DNA of 64,000 nt from Clostridium sp. Ade.TY (GCF_000498355.1 NZ_AVSV01000011.1:1-64000); one strand, 5' to 3'. Counted from the first letter of the stretch, positions 17,971 through 26,652 are shown. A program made the numbers and translations. Notes: generated by a model from the letters alone, not told the origin.

Positions 17971-18423
17971 ATGATATTTGGAAATTTAAAAGATATAGAA
18001 AAATATGAATTTTTACAAGGTCTTGTAAAGGAAGCATTAGTTCATGCAAAAGAAAATGATGTTATAAATTATGAGGCAGGAAGTCATGAGATTGATGGGG
18101 ATAGACTTTTCTTAAATAGAGTTAATTATACTACGAAAAATAAAGAGAATAGATTTTGGGAAGGCCATAAAAAATATATAGATGTTCATGTAGTATTTGA
18201 AGGTAAAGAAAGAATAGATTTAAATTTTAAAGATAATTTAAATTTTAAAAAATATGTTGAGGAAGATGACTTTCTTGAATTTGAAGGAGATGAAAACTCA
18301 ACAGTAGTTCTTGAAAAAGGTGACTTTTTAATATGCTATCCAGATGATATTCATATGACTTGTTTAAAGGCAGATGAAACACCTAGTGATGTTAAAAAGG
18401 CTATTTATAAAGTTATATTATAA
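17971..18423 (+). CDS. nanQ: YhcH/YjgK/YiaL family protein (NanQ-like)
   Basis: 150-residue cupin-like protein of the DUF386 family. The E. coli homologue YhcH/NanQ promotes anomerisation of sialic acid, making the form needed by the lyase. Family landmarks are the N-terminal MIFGNLKDIE, WEGHKKYIDVHVVFEGKERI in the middle and DFLICYPDDIHM near residues 122-133. His and Glu residues in HKKYIDVH and in DDIHM are probable metal or sugar ligands. AGGAGG precedes the ATG. Position within the nan operon supports the role. Confidence 0.88.
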   Translation: MIFGNLKDIEKYEFLQGLVKEALVHAKENDVINYEAGSHEIDGDRLFLNRVNYTTKNKENRFWEGHKKYIDVHVVFEGKERIDLNFKDNLNFKKYVEEDDFLEFEGDENSTVVLEKGDFLICYPDDIHMTCLKADETPSDVKKAIYKVIL

Positions 18424-18445
18424 ACTTAAATATTAAAGATTTTAT

Positions 18446-18480
18446 ATACCCTGTAGTACATTAAATGTGCTATAGGGTAT
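18446..18480. repeat. Intercistronic hairpin between nanQ and the esterase gene
   Basis: 14-bp inverted repeat (arm ATACCCTGTAGTAC, two G-U pairs in RNA) around a 7-nt loop, without a following T run. Like the palindrome after nanA, it may tune mRNA stability inside the operon. Confidence 0.55.
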
Positions 18481-18512
18481 TAAGCTATTTGAATTTAAAA
18501 GGAGAGAGTAAT

Positions 18513-19310
18513 ATGAATAAACCTTTAATTGATGTGTTTTTGTTGATAGGACAAAGCAATGCCCTTGGAATGGGAGATGCAGATTATGCAAAAACCCCAA
18601 ATAGCAAATGTTTTGAATATATTGAAATAGATGAAATTATACCTATGAGAAAATTTTTAGAAGTATCTAGGGGAAATGGAACAATAGCACAAAATTTTTC
18701 GTTAAAATGGAATGAATTAACAGGTAGATACGTATGTTTTATACATAGTGCTGTGGATGGTTCTATGATAAAAAATTGGGGACATGACCGATATAGTTAT
18801 TTAGTGAATGCTCTAGATAAATATAAAAGTGGAGTTGAAAAGATAAAAAAAATATATGAAATAAATAGTCAAAATGCTATTTGGATCCAAGGAGAAAGTG
18901 ATGCTAAATATGGAACTGATCCTATATACTATAGAGAAAAATTAAAGGGATTAGTAAAAGGTTTAGAATATGTAGGAATTGAAAAAGTATTTTTGAGTCT
19001 TACAGGATATTGGGAGGGTGTTGATGATGAAAAAGTTTATAATATTGCAGCTACACAAAGTATTACAGCAGAAGAGTGTGAAAATTTAATTGTAGCTTCA
19101 AATTTAGCCTTATCATTTAGAGAGAGAAATCTCTTAATTGATGAAGTTCATTATTCACAAGAAGCTTTAAATGAACTCGGAGAAGAGTTAGCTAATAATA
19201 TTTATAATTATTGTTATAAGGGAGAAAATCCTAAATTTAAATATGAATTTGATTTAGGAAAAAATAAAAAGTATGTAAAAGAAATAATTAATTTATATGA
19301 GAGTTTATAG
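18513..19310 (+). CDS. Sialate O-acetylesterase-type SGNH hydrolase
   Basis: 265-residue esterase of the SASA/DUF303 type. The catalytic Ser lies in LIGQSNALGMG near the N-terminus (block I), IWIQGESDA holds the second block (about 125-133), and DEVHYS near residue 211 carries the C-terminal Asp and His. No signal peptide, so it acts on O-acetylated sialic acid or a related sugar after uptake. The start at 18513 has AAAGGAGAGAG upstream. Within the nan operon it would remove O-acetyl groups that block the lyase. Confidence 0.82.
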   Translation: MNKPLIDVFLLIGQSNALGMGDADYAKTPNSKCFEYIEIDEIIPMRKFLEVSRGNGTIAQNFSLKWNELTGRYVCFIHSAVDGSMIKNWGHDRYSYLVNALDKYKSGVEKIKKIYEINSQNAIWIQGESDAKYGTDPIYYREKLKGLVKGLEYVGIEKVFLSLTGYWEGVDDEKVYNIAATQSITAEECENLIVASNLALSFRERNLLIDEVHYSQEALNELGEELANNIYNYCYKGENPKFKYEFDLGKNKKYVKEIINLYESL

Positions 19311-19322
19311 GAGGGGATTTTT

Positions 19323-20204
19323 ATGAAGTTATTTGTAGGAATAGATATTGGAGGAACTAATATTAAATATGGAGTTATAGATGAAAATGGTAATATGTTA
19401 GAAACCTCAGAGAGACCAACAGAAGCTTATAAAGGCGGACTCAGTATAATGGATAAAGTTAAGGAGATAGTTTATAGTTTAAAAGGAAATTATAAGATAG
19501 AAGGTATATGTGTATCAACTGCTGGAATGGTATGTCCTAAAGAAGGAAAAATATTATATGCTGGACCTACAATTCCAAATTATATTGGCGTTGAAATTAA
19601 AAAGATTTTAGAAGAAGAATTTAATATACCATGTATGGTTGAAAATGATGTTAATAGTGCAGCACTTGGTGAATTATGGCTTGGTGCAGGTCAAGGTAAA
19701 AAATCAATGGCTTGCATAACTGTTGGTACTGGTATTGGTGGAGCTATTGTATTGGATGGAAAAGTTATGCATGGATTTACTAATTCAGCAGGGGAAATTG
19801 GATATATGATAGTTGATGGAAATGAAATTCAAAAAGTTGCATCAACAACTGCTTTAGTAAATAATGTAGCAAATAGAAAAGGCGTAGATCCTTCAAATTT
19901 AAATGGAAAAGAAATAATTAAAGGATATGAAAATGGAGATGTTATTTGCATTGAAGAAGTAATTAAAATAGCAGATGTAATAGCGCATGGTATATCAAAT
20001 ATAGTGTATTTATTTAATCCAGAAGTTGTAGTTTTAGGTGGAGGAATTATGGCTAGAGAAGATATTCTAAAGCCGTTAATAGAAAAGTCTTTAAAAAAAT
20101 ATTTAATAGAATCAGTATATAAAAATACAAATATACAATTTGCAAAACTTAAGAATACAGCTGGTATGATTGGGGCAGTTTATAATTTCAAAAATAATAT
20201 ATAA
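19323..20204 (+). CDS. nanK: N-acetylmannosamine kinase (ROK family)
   Basis: 293-residue ROK-family sugar kinase. It has the ATP-phosphate loop GIDIGGTNIKYGVID (about 5-19), the catalytic base region VENDVNSAALGE with Asp, GTGIGGAIV, and HGFTNSAGEIGYM. The Cys-rich zinc-binding motif found in many ROK kinases after this point is absent. With nanE and nanA it completes the path from sialic acid to GlcNAc-6-P. The start follows GGAGGGG, 12 bp behind the esterase gene. Glucokinase-like activity is the alternative, but the operon makes ManNAc kinase much more likely. Confidence 0.9.
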   Translation: MKLFVGIDIGGTNIKYGVIDENGNMLETSERPTEAYKGGLSIMDKVKEIVYSLKGNYKIEGICVSTAGMVCPKEGKILYAGPTIPNYIGVEIKKILEEEFNIPCMVENDVNSAALGELWLGAGQGKKSMACITVGTGIGGAIVLDGKVMHGFTNSAGEIGYMIVDGNEIQKVASTTALVNNVANRKGVDPSNLNGKEIIKGYENGDVICIEEVIKIADVIAHGISNIVYLFNPEVVVLGGGIMAREDILKPLIEKSLKKYLIESVYKNTNIQFAKLKNTAGMIGAVYNFKNNI

Positions 20205-20210
20205 CTTAGA

Positions 20211-20244
20211 ATAAGAGCTAAATAAAAATTTATTTAGCTCTTAT
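20211..20244. terminator. Long hairpin between convergent nanK and dut
   Basis: 16-bp perfect arms (ATAAGAGCTAAATAAA and complement) nearly abutting, between the convergent genes. T tract on either side is modest, so it may terminate both weakly. Confidence 0.55.
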
Positions 20245-20260
20245 AATATATTTAAAAATA

Positions 20261-20905
20261 CTAAAATCCTGTATGGCCAAATCCACCACCGCGATTAACA
20301 CCTTTAATTTTTGCAACATTATCAGTATGAATAAAATTTGCTTTATAATATTTAGCAAGAACCATTTGAGCTATTCTATTACCTTTTTTAATGTATATAG
20401 TTCCATATGGATTACCGTTTTTATCTAAATAAATATATGTTTTTAAAAGTTTTCTATAAGCTTTCTCACAATCACGGTAATTGCTTAAATCTTCGCCTTT
20501 TTGTTCTAAGTAATCTTTAAGACTTACTTCTTCATAATTAGATTTTAAATCTTTTAATATATTTATATCATTTGCAATTTCATATGGTAGGTTTGCAATA
20601 TTGTAGTTATTTTCAAGTATAACTGAAATATTACTAACTGAATCAGCATCGATTGTACCTATTGAATTTGATATCTTTAAGTAAGTTTTTAAAGATAATC
20701 CACTTCTAGCTCTTATTTGTATTTCCATGTTATCTGGAATTGCAAATTTTAAATTTAAAGGTAAAGCTACTTTTTCAAATGGTCTTATAATCATATCTTC
20801 AGCTGCGAATAGATCTGCTCCAGCTGCCAATGGTGTTTCATATTTTGGTGTGATTGCATTACTATCATATTCTATAAATACGTCTCTTATATTAGTTTTT
20901 TGCAT
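20261..20905 (-). CDS. dut: Atypical dUTPase-family protein with internal insertion
   Basis: 214-residue trimeric-type dUTPase relative. Motif I is AGADLFA, motif II RARSGLSLK, motif III IGTIDADS, motif IV KKGNRIAQMVLA and motif V GGGFGHTGF. About 70 residues (roughly 105-175) are inserted between motifs III and IV. The Tyr that normally follows the motif III Asp pair and excludes ribose is replaced by Ser. Standard enzymes hydrolyse dUTP to dUMP and PPi; altered motif III leaves specificity uncertain. AAGGAGG precedes the ATG. It is alone on the minus strand between nanK and nanR, with no evident link to sialate metabolism. Confidence 0.8.
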   Translation of the reverse strand: MQKTNIRDVFIEYDSNAITPKYETPLAAGADLFAAEDMIIRPFEKVALPLNLKFAIPDNMEIQIRARSGLSLKTYLKISNSIGTIDADSVSNISVILENNYNIANLPYEIANDINILKDLKSNYEEVSLKDYLEQKGEDLSNYRDCEKAYRKLLKTYIYLDKNGNPYGTIYIKKGNRIAQMVLAKYYKANFIHTDNVAKIKGVNRGGGFGHTGF

Positions 20906-21109
20906 TTAAATATCCTCCTTGAAATAGTATCATTTTTAGATTAGTTATAGTATAATTCAAAAAGTTTTTATAATTATATATTGAGTAAAAAATTAACAAA
21001 AAATAAAGTTTATTCATAATTGATACGTATATTTTGTAATGATATTACTAATGATGATATACTTGTTGTAAGTATTAAGCGAAATAAAATTAAAAGAGGT
21101 ATATCAAAT

Positions 21110-21961
21110 ATGGGAATATTAAATCAGTTAGAAAAGCCTAGATTTAGGGCTACAAAATCAGATAAAGCATTAATTGAGTATATAAAGTCAGATTTAGATA
21201 ATTTTATATACAAGTCAATATCAGTAATAGCAAAGGAATCAAATGTTGGAGAAGCAACTATAACTAGATTCACAAAGAAAATGGGGTTTAGTGGGTTCCA
21301 GGATTTTAAGGTTACGTTAGCCAAAGAGCTTTCAGTAAAAAAGAATACAAGTGTTATAAGCTCTCATGTTCATAAGGACGAAGGAGTTATAGAAACTGCA
21401 AATAAGCTTTTAAAATCAGCTATTGATATACTAGAAGGAACTACATCAAAGATTGATTCAAATACAATAAGTGAATGTAAAAATATTATAATGAATTCTA
21501 ATAGAATTTATTTTGTTGGAATTGGATATTCAGGGGTTGTTGCTACTGATATAAATTATAAATTTATGAGAATTGGTTTTAATAGTATACCAATAACAGA
21601 CAGTCATACTATGGTTATAATGTCTTCAATTATGAATAGTGATGATGTAATGATAGCTGTATCTCATTCAGGTGTAACTAAAGAGATTGTAAAGACTGTT
21701 CAGCAGGCAAAGGAAAATGGAGTCAAAATAATTACATTAACTGAAGATACAGATAATCCATTAAGAAGACTTGCTGATTATCAGCTTACTTATGTTTCAG
21801 GAGAGACTATACTTGAAACAGGATCAATATCATCAAAAATACCACAAATATTCTTATTGGATTTGGTTTATACTGAAGTTATAAAGGAAATGTTTAATGA
21901 GGCGGTTGAAAGAAAAATTAAAACTACAAATGCTATCGAAGTATATAATGATAGTATATAA
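21110..21961 (+). CDS. nanR: RpiR-family regulator of the nan operon
   Basis: 283-residue RpiR/MurR regulator. The N-terminal helix-turn-helix includes VIAKESNVGEATITRFTKK (about 41-59), followed by GFSGFQDFK. A C-terminal SIS domain (about 120-250) binds sugar phosphates and includes FVGIGYSG and VSHSGVTKE. The family often senses ManNAc-6-P or related phosphosugars. The start is the ATG at 21110 with AGAGGT upstream; the 30 upstream in-frame residues are not RpiR-like. It lies at the end of the nan locus and probably binds the palindromes before nanE. Confidence 0.9.
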   Translation: MGILNQLEKPRFRATKSDKALIEYIKSDLDNFIYKSISVIAKESNVGEATITRFTKKMGFSGFQDFKVTLAKELSVKKNTSVISSHVHKDEGVIETANKLLKSAIDILEGTTSKIDSNTISECKNIIMNSNRIYFVGIGYSGVVATDINYKFMRIGFNSIPITDSHTMVIMSSIMNSDDVMIAVSHSGVTKEIVKTVQQAKENGVKIITLTEDTDNPLRRLADYQLTYVSGETILETGSISSKIPQIFLLDLVYTEVIKEMFNEAVERKIKTTNAIEVYNDSI

Positions 21962-21981
21962 ACAAAAGATTATTATTGAAG

Positions 21982-22026
21982 AAGTTGCTATTAATACTAT
22001 TAACAGTTAAAATAGTGACTTTTTTA
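21982..22026 (+). terminator. Terminator of nanR
   Basis: AAGTTGCTATT paired with AATAGTGACTT (G-U tolerant) around an 18-nt loop, followed by T6. Confidence 0.6.
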
Positions 22027-22152
22027 ATACATAATAATTGATTAAAATGGTAAAAATGTAAAAAGTGCTTTTAAATTCAATATATTTTAATTAAAATGTA
22101 ATAATATATTAGTAATATTAATATAACTTTTCTATACAATAGATATGAGGAC

Positions 22153-22266
22153 TTTTTTGGAGTGATGTTTAATAAATGACAGCATATCCAAAAGAATAAT
22201 ATATATTTTGATTAAATTTTGTAGTAGCATATAACTAAGTGATTTTTTTAAGGAAGTGATGTTTAA
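22153..22266 (+). repeat. Duplicated translation-start leader
   Basis: The block T6-GGAGTGATGTTTAA (22153-22172) recurs as T7-AAGGAAGTGATGTTTAA (22243-22266) just before the PLC-like gene. Each copy has a Shine-Dalgarno-like element and a tiny frame (ATG TTT AA.. TGA). The second tiny frame overlaps the real start by ATGA. The upstream copy leads to no gene. The rest of 21962-22266 is AT-rich with nothing else recognisable. Confidence 0.5.
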
Positions 22267-22845
22267 ATGATGATGAACAATCACAAAATGATAGCAGATT
22301 ATATATTGAATAATATGAGAGAAGATAGATTACATTTAATAAATAGAAAGAGATTTATTTGGGGAAATATAAAACCTGATTGTGTTTCAAGATATAAGTT
22401 TAAAAAACATTATTATGATGAAAGTATAGATATGATTCTTGAAATGATTGATAAACTATCATCTCTTACAGTAACAGAAATTATGAATGATAGTAGTGTT
22501 GGAAAGTTTAGCGGAGCTTTAGGGGTTGTGTGTCACTTTTTAACTGATTATTATTGTTTACCTCATTATGAAAGATGGGAATTTAAAAATTCAATAAAGC
22601 CTCATGTTTTATATGAAAGAGAACTTGCTAAAGTTTCTAAAAATTATAAAATAAACGTAATTAGAAACAATAGACTAAATAGAGGAAATGTAAAAGAGTT
22701 TATTGAAGAAACTTTAGAGCTTTATAGATTCGAAGAAAGTTATGAAAATGACTTAAACTTTGCATATTATGTATGTACTAATGTATTTAATATGATTATA
22801 GAATCTGTAGTAGCGAACGAGCAAAGAGGAAAATTAGCAATGTAA
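22267..22845 (+). CDS. Cytoplasmic zinc-dependent phospholipase C-fold protein
   Basis: 192-residue protein with the all-helical Zn-dependent PLC fold (PF00882-like). Candidate metal-ligand positions are the early His in NNHKMIADYI, WGNIKPDC (about 35-42), HFLTDYYCLPHYERW (about 95-109) with its His-Asp-His pattern, and HVLYERELAK (about 117-126). There is no signal peptide, so it is probably cytosolic, unlike the secreted toxin at 32.7 kb. Clostridia carry such short homologues with no demonstrated activity. A set of ATG codons overlaps; 22267 has GGAAG about 10 nt upstream. Confidence 0.75.
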   Translation: MMMNNHKMIADYILNNMREDRLHLINRKRFIWGNIKPDCVSRYKFKKHYYDESIDMILEMIDKLSSLTVTEIMNDSSVGKFSGALGVVCHFLTDYYCLPHYERWEFKNSIKPHVLYERELAKVSKNYKINVIRNNRLNRGNVKEFIEETLELYRFEESYENDLNFAYYVCTNVFNMIIESVVANEQRGKLAM

Positions 22846-22854
22846 AATTAATGT

Positions 22855-22906
22855 GGATATAGATTATATGTATGTAATATACATATAAAGTCTATATCCT
22901 TTTTTT
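22855..22906 (+). terminator. Strong terminator after the PLC-fold gene
   Basis: Stem built from GGATATAGA/TCTATATCC with an inner TTATATGTAT/ATACATATAA stem, then T7. Confidence 0.9.
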
Positions 22907-22998
22907 ATTACCATAAATTTTTTTATGTAATATTTGCAATATATCTTTTAGAAAAAAGTTGTTAATTATAAATTAAAAAATAATTCTTAGCAAAAAGG

Positions 22999-23053
22999 TT
23001 GAATATTTCAAAATAAAATCATATAATGAACATATGAACAATCGCTCATATGT
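22999..23053 (+). promoter_or_regulatory. cadC promoter with overlapping ArsR-type operator
   Basis: TTGAAT (22999-23004), 17-bp spacer, TATAAT (23022-23027). Just downstream ACATATGA-N8-TCATATGT (23030-23053) is a perfect dyad resembling SmtB/CadC operators (TGAACA...TCAT core). Occupancy would block transcription initiation of cadC-cadA. Confidence 0.75.
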
Positions 23054-23067
23054 AAGGAGGAACTTTT

Positions 23068-23427
23068 ATGCAAGAAGTTTATATAGACAAGTGCTCAGCT
23101 AACATAACACATCCTGATGGAATTGAATATGTTAAAGAGAGATTACCAAAGGAAGAAACATTATATGATTTAGCAGAACTTTTTAAAGTTTTTGGAGATA
23201 CAACAAGAATTAAAATAATATGTGCTCTTTATGAGAAGGAGTTATGTGTTTGTGATATAGCAACACTTTTAAATATGACACAATCAGCTGTATCACATCA
23301 ATTAAGAACTCTTAAAGCAGCAAGACTTGTTAAGTTTAGAAGAGAAGGAAAATCAGTTTTTTATTCATTAGATGATGAGCATATTATGAGAATATTTAAT
23401 GAGGGATTAAATCACGTTAACGAATAA
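23068..23427 (+). CDS. cadC: ArsR/SmtB-family metal-responsive repressor, CadC-like
   Basis: 119-residue winged-helix repressor. ELCVCDIATLLNMTQSAVSH (about 54-73) combines the Cys-X-Cys metal-thiolate pair with the DNA recognition helix. An N-terminal Cys (about residue 9) could complete a CadC-type Cd/Pb/Zn site. C-terminal DDEHIMRIFNEGLNH has His and Asp that could form the alpha-5 zinc site. It is followed after 19 bp by the efflux ATPase, and a dyad overlaps its promoter, so metal-relieved autorepression is the expected mode. Confidence 0.92.
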   Translation: MQEVYIDKCSANITHPDGIEYVKERLPKEETLYDLAELFKVFGDTTRIKIICALYEKELCVCDIATLLNMTQSAVSHQLRTLKAARLVKFRREGKSVFYSLDDEHIMRIFNEGLNHVNE

Positions 23428-23446
23428 AAGAGAGGGGGACATGTAT

Positions 23447-25678
23447 ATGGAAAGTAAAAGATTGAAATTATCTTTAAATGGATTAGATTGTGCTAATTGT
23501 GCAGGGAAAATTGAAAAGATAGTAAGTGAATTTCCAGAAGTTAAAGAAGCTAGTTTAAATTTTTCATTTAAATTATTAATAGTAAAATATGATGGAAATA
23601 TTGAAGAAAGTTATATGATTGACAAAATAACAAAGGTTGTTAAAGATTTAGAGCCTCAAGTTGAAGTAGTTAAGTATTCAATTAGTCAATCAAATAGTAA
23701 GTTTAGAAATACAGCATCAGTTTGTAAAGATGCTTGTTGCACTACTGATGGTAGTCATGGATGTTCTGATGGACATGAACATCATCATAATAATAAAAGT
23801 ACTAAAGATGGACAAGATGATAAAAGAAAAGAAGAGAGTAAATTTGTAGTTTTTTTCAAAGAAAATTTTAGACTTATATTTGGTATAGTATTTTTTATAG
23901 TTGGAATGATATTTGATGAAAATGCACCATTGCTTTTAGTATCATATATATTAGTTGGGGGTGAAGTTTTATTAAGTGCATTTAGAAATATTATAAAAGG
24001 TAAAATATTTGATGAAAACTTCTTAATGAGTATAGCAACAATTGGAGCAATTGCTATAGGTCAATATCCAGAAGGGGTAGCAGTTATGCTTTTCTATGAA
24101 ATAGGAGAGTTATTCCAAAGTTATGCTGTAAATAGGTCAAGAAAATCTATATCAGAACTTATGGATATAAAAGCAGAATATGCTAACTTAGAAAAGGATA
24201 ATAAAATAGTACAAGTATCACCAGAAGAAGTTAATGTTGGTGATATTATAGTTATTAAACCAGGAGAAAGAGTTCCTCTTGATGGAATAATATTATCAGG
24301 TAAGACTTCTGTAGATTCATCAGCTCTTACAGGTGAGTCAGTTCCAGTAAGTAAAGGGGAAGGGGATGAACTTTTAGCTGGTTGTATAAATAATAGTGGA
24401 ATTATAAAAGTAAAAGTAACAAAAGTATTTGAAGAATCAACAGTTGCGAGAATATTAGAACTTGTTCAAAATGCAAGTAGTAAAAAAGCTTCAACAGAAA
24501 AGTTTATAACAAAATTTGCAAGATACTATACTCCAATAGTAGTATTCTCAGCAGTAGCATTAGCTTTAATACCTCCATTAGTAACAGGAGATAGTTTTAA
24601 TGAATGGGTATATAGAGCATTAATATTCTTAGTTGTTTCTTGTCCTTGTGCATTAGTTGTATCAGTTCCTTTAGGATTATTTGCAGGAATTGGTGGAGCT
24701 TCAAAAAAAGGAATATTAATTAAAGGTGGAAATTATTTAGAAGCACTTAAAGATGTTGATACTGTTATATTTGATAAAACAGGAACTTTAACAAAAGGTG
24801 TATTTAAAGTAACTAAAATAAATAATGTAGATATATCCAAAACAGATCTTTTAAAATATGCAGCAACTTGTGAAAAATTTTCTAATCATCCAATAGCTAA
24901 ATCAATTGTTGATGAATACAATTTATCAAGTGGCAGTGAGATTGATGATAATGTAGTTAAGAGTCAAGAAGAGGTCTCAGGTAAAGGTGTAATAGTTAAA
25001 GCTTATAATAAAGAAATATTAGCAGGAAATAAAAAGCTTATGGACTTAAAAGGTATTAAAGTTCCAGAAGTTGATGAAATAGGTACAATAGTATATATTG
25101 CTATAGATAATGAATATAAAGGAAATATAATTATTGCAGATCAAGTTAAAGATGATGCAAAAGATGCAATAAAAAATCTTAAGGTAATTGGTGTAAATAA
25201 AATAGTAATGTTAACTGGAGATAGTAAAAAGGTTGCAGATAAAGTTTCAAAAGAATTAGGAATAACAGAATGCTATTCAGAATTACTACCAGATAACAAA
25301 GTAGAAAAGGTTGAAGAAATACTAAAAAATAAAAATACAGGAAAGCTTGCCTTTGTTGGAGATGGTATAAATGATGCTCCAGTACTTGCAAGAGCAGACG
25401 TTGGAGTTGCAATGGGAGGAATAGGTTCAGATGCAGCCATAGAAGCTGCAGATGTTGTTTTAATGAAAGATGAACCTTCAACATTAGTAGATTCAATTAA
25501 AATAGCAAGAAAAACAAATAAGATATTATGGCAAAATATAATATTCTCATTAGGAGTAAAATTATTAGTATTAATACTTGCAACAATTGGAGATGCAAAT
25601 ATGTGGGAAGCAGTTTTTGCAGATGTTGGGGTAACATTAATTGCAGTATTAAATTCAATGAGAGCACTTAAATTATAA
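23447..25678 (+). CDS. cadA: Zn/Cd/Pb-exporting P1B-type ATPase
   Basis: 743-residue heavy-metal ATPase. One N-terminal HMA domain contains GLDCANCAGKIE, followed by a Cys/His-rich linker (about 92-125) with CC and HEHHH stretches. The membrane metal site CPC is at about residues 399-401. The phosphorylated Asp443 is in DKTGTLT, the HP locus is SNHPIAK, and the hinge is GDGINDAP. CPC plus this linker fits Zn/Cd/Pb rather than copper export. The second Met (23447) is used since GGGGGA then has correct spacing. Operon with cadC. Confidence 0.95.
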   Translation: MESKRLKLSLNGLDCANCAGKIEKIVSEFPEVKEASLNFSFKLLIVKYDGNIEESYMIDKITKVVKDLEPQVEVVKYSISQSNSKFRNTASVCKDACCTTDGSHGCSDGHEHHHNNKSTKDGQDDKRKEESKFVVFFKENFRLIFGIVFFIVGMIFDENAPLLLVSYILVGGEVLLSAFRNIIKGKIFDENFLMSIATIGAIAIGQYPEGVAVMLFYEIGELFQSYAVNRSRKSISELMDIKAEYANLEKDNKIVQVSPEEVNVGDIIVIKPGERVPLDGIILSGKTSVDSSALTGESVPVSKGEGDELLAGCINNSGIIKVKVTKVFEESTVARILELVQNASSKKASTEKFITKFARYYTPIVVFSAVALALIPPLVTGDSFNEWVYRALIFLVVSCPCALVVSVPLGLFAGIGGASKKGILIKGGNYLEALKDVDTVIFDKTGTLTKGVFKVTKINNVDISKTDLLKYAATCEKFSNHPIAKSIVDEYNLSSGSEIDDNVVKSQEEVSGKGVIVKAYNKEILAGNKKLMDLKGIKVPEVDEIGTIVYIAIDNEYKGNIIIADQVKDDAKDAIKNLKVIGVNKIVMLTGDSKKVADKVSKELGITECYSELLPDNKVEKVEEILKNKNTGKLAFVGDGINDAPVLARADVGVAMGGIGSDAAIEAADVVLMKDEPSTLVDSIKIARKTNKILWQNIIFSLGVKLLVLILATIGDANMWEAVFADVGVTLIAVLNSMRALKL

Positions 25679-25686
25679 TATAAATA

Positions 25687-25720
25687 AAAAAAGTCTAACA
25701 TTTAAATGTTAGACTTTTTT
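25687..25720. terminator. Palindromic bidirectional terminator
   Basis: Perfect 34-bp palindrome centred on TTTAAA with six A and six T at its ends. It serves cadA and the convergent PAP2 gene, whose stop codon lies inside it. Confidence 0.9.
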
Positions 25721-26547
25721 GCTAAATTTAATTTAATAAAAAGATATGGTGATATAAACATAATCCAAAAAACTATAAGAAAATATTTTAAAAATGTAAA
25801 AATATCATTATTTAAAAATATTTTAAATCGAATATATATAATTAAAGCTCCAGATAAGCCTATTATACATTTAATAATATTTTGATTTAATGTTCCTTTA
25901 GGATCAAAGTTTATAAATTTACTTTCTAAAACAATAGAAATAATTAATCCTAAAAATGCTCCAAGAGATTTATTAAAATCATTACTATGAACAACAAAAA
26001 TCCCAAGTAATAAAAATACTATAAATGAAAGTATTATAAGTGATTTTGAATTATCAAATGATTTTTCAAATAATTTATCAGCAAAAAGAGCAGATAAAAT
26101 ACCTATTATAGTTCCGAATATAACATCTCTTGGCCAATGAACTCCAAGATAAAGTCTTGATATAGGAATCATAAGCATCATAAATACACTAAATATAAAA
26201 ACAAATTTATTTTTATATTGCTTAATTAATAATGTAAAAGTAGTTCCACTAAATTGAGAATGTCCAGATGGAAAGGAACTTCCTGTAGCAGTATTAACAG
26301 CATTACTTTTAATTACTTCTATTCCTATAGGTCTTTTAAAGTTAAATATACACTTTAAGAAATTATTTAAAGTAAAAGAAAATAAAAGAGCATATAGAAA
26401 TTTATAACCTAATCTTTTATCTTTACACCAAAACATAAACAGTGAAAAAGCTATTCCAAATATAGTTCCACCTATGTAAGTTATAAAAGTAAAGAAATAA
26501 TCGAGAAATGGATTTGAAAAAGATTGTATAAATTTAATTACTTCCAT
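25702..26547 (-). CDS. PAP2-family membrane phosphatase
   Basis: 281-residue type 2 phosphatidic acid phosphatase with about seven hydrophobic segments. The three catalytic motifs are visible: KCIFNFKRP, PSGHSQFSG and SRLYLGVHWPRDV. These enzymes dephosphorylate lipid phosphates such as undecaprenyl-diphosphate or phosphatidic acid on the outer membrane face. The first half is the catalytic domain; the last third adds extra helices. Monocistronic. The lipid substrate is not predictable. Confidence 0.88.
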   Translation of the reverse strand: MEVIKFIQSFSNPFLDYFFTFITYIGGTIFGIAFSLFMFWCKDKRLGYKFLYALLFSFTLNNFLKCIFNFKRPIGIEVIKSNAVNTATGSSFPSGHSQFSGTTFTLLIKQYKNKFVFIFSVFMMLMIPISRLYLGVHWPRDVIFGTIIGILSALFADKLFEKSFDNSKSLIILSFIVFLLLGIFVVHSNDFNKSLGAFLGLIISIVLESKFINFDPKGTLNQNIIKCIIGLSGALIIYIRFKIFLNNDIFTFLKYFLIVFWIMFISPYLFIKLNLAKKSNI

Positions 26548-26623
26548 ATTAAAATCAACTCCATAAAAATATTCATAAAAAACAATTATATCCTATCTAA
26601 CCCTTTAAATACAAGTAATTCCA

Positions 26624-26652
26624 TTGACAAAGGTAGGAAAGGAAAGTATAAT
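26624..26652 (+). promoter_or_regulatory. Consensus sigma-A promoter upstream of candidate RNA
   Basis: TTGACA (26624-26629), exactly 17 bp, then TATAAT (26647-26652). It is the best promoter match seen in the window, and no coding frame follows before a strong terminator. Confidence 0.8.

Noticed and set aside
25179..25701. Minus-strand ORFs opposite cadA, and similar long antisense frames opposite bcd, hbd, groEL, guaA
   Set aside because: Shadow frames of highly expressed, codon-biased genes; no ribosome binding sites or protein-like composition.
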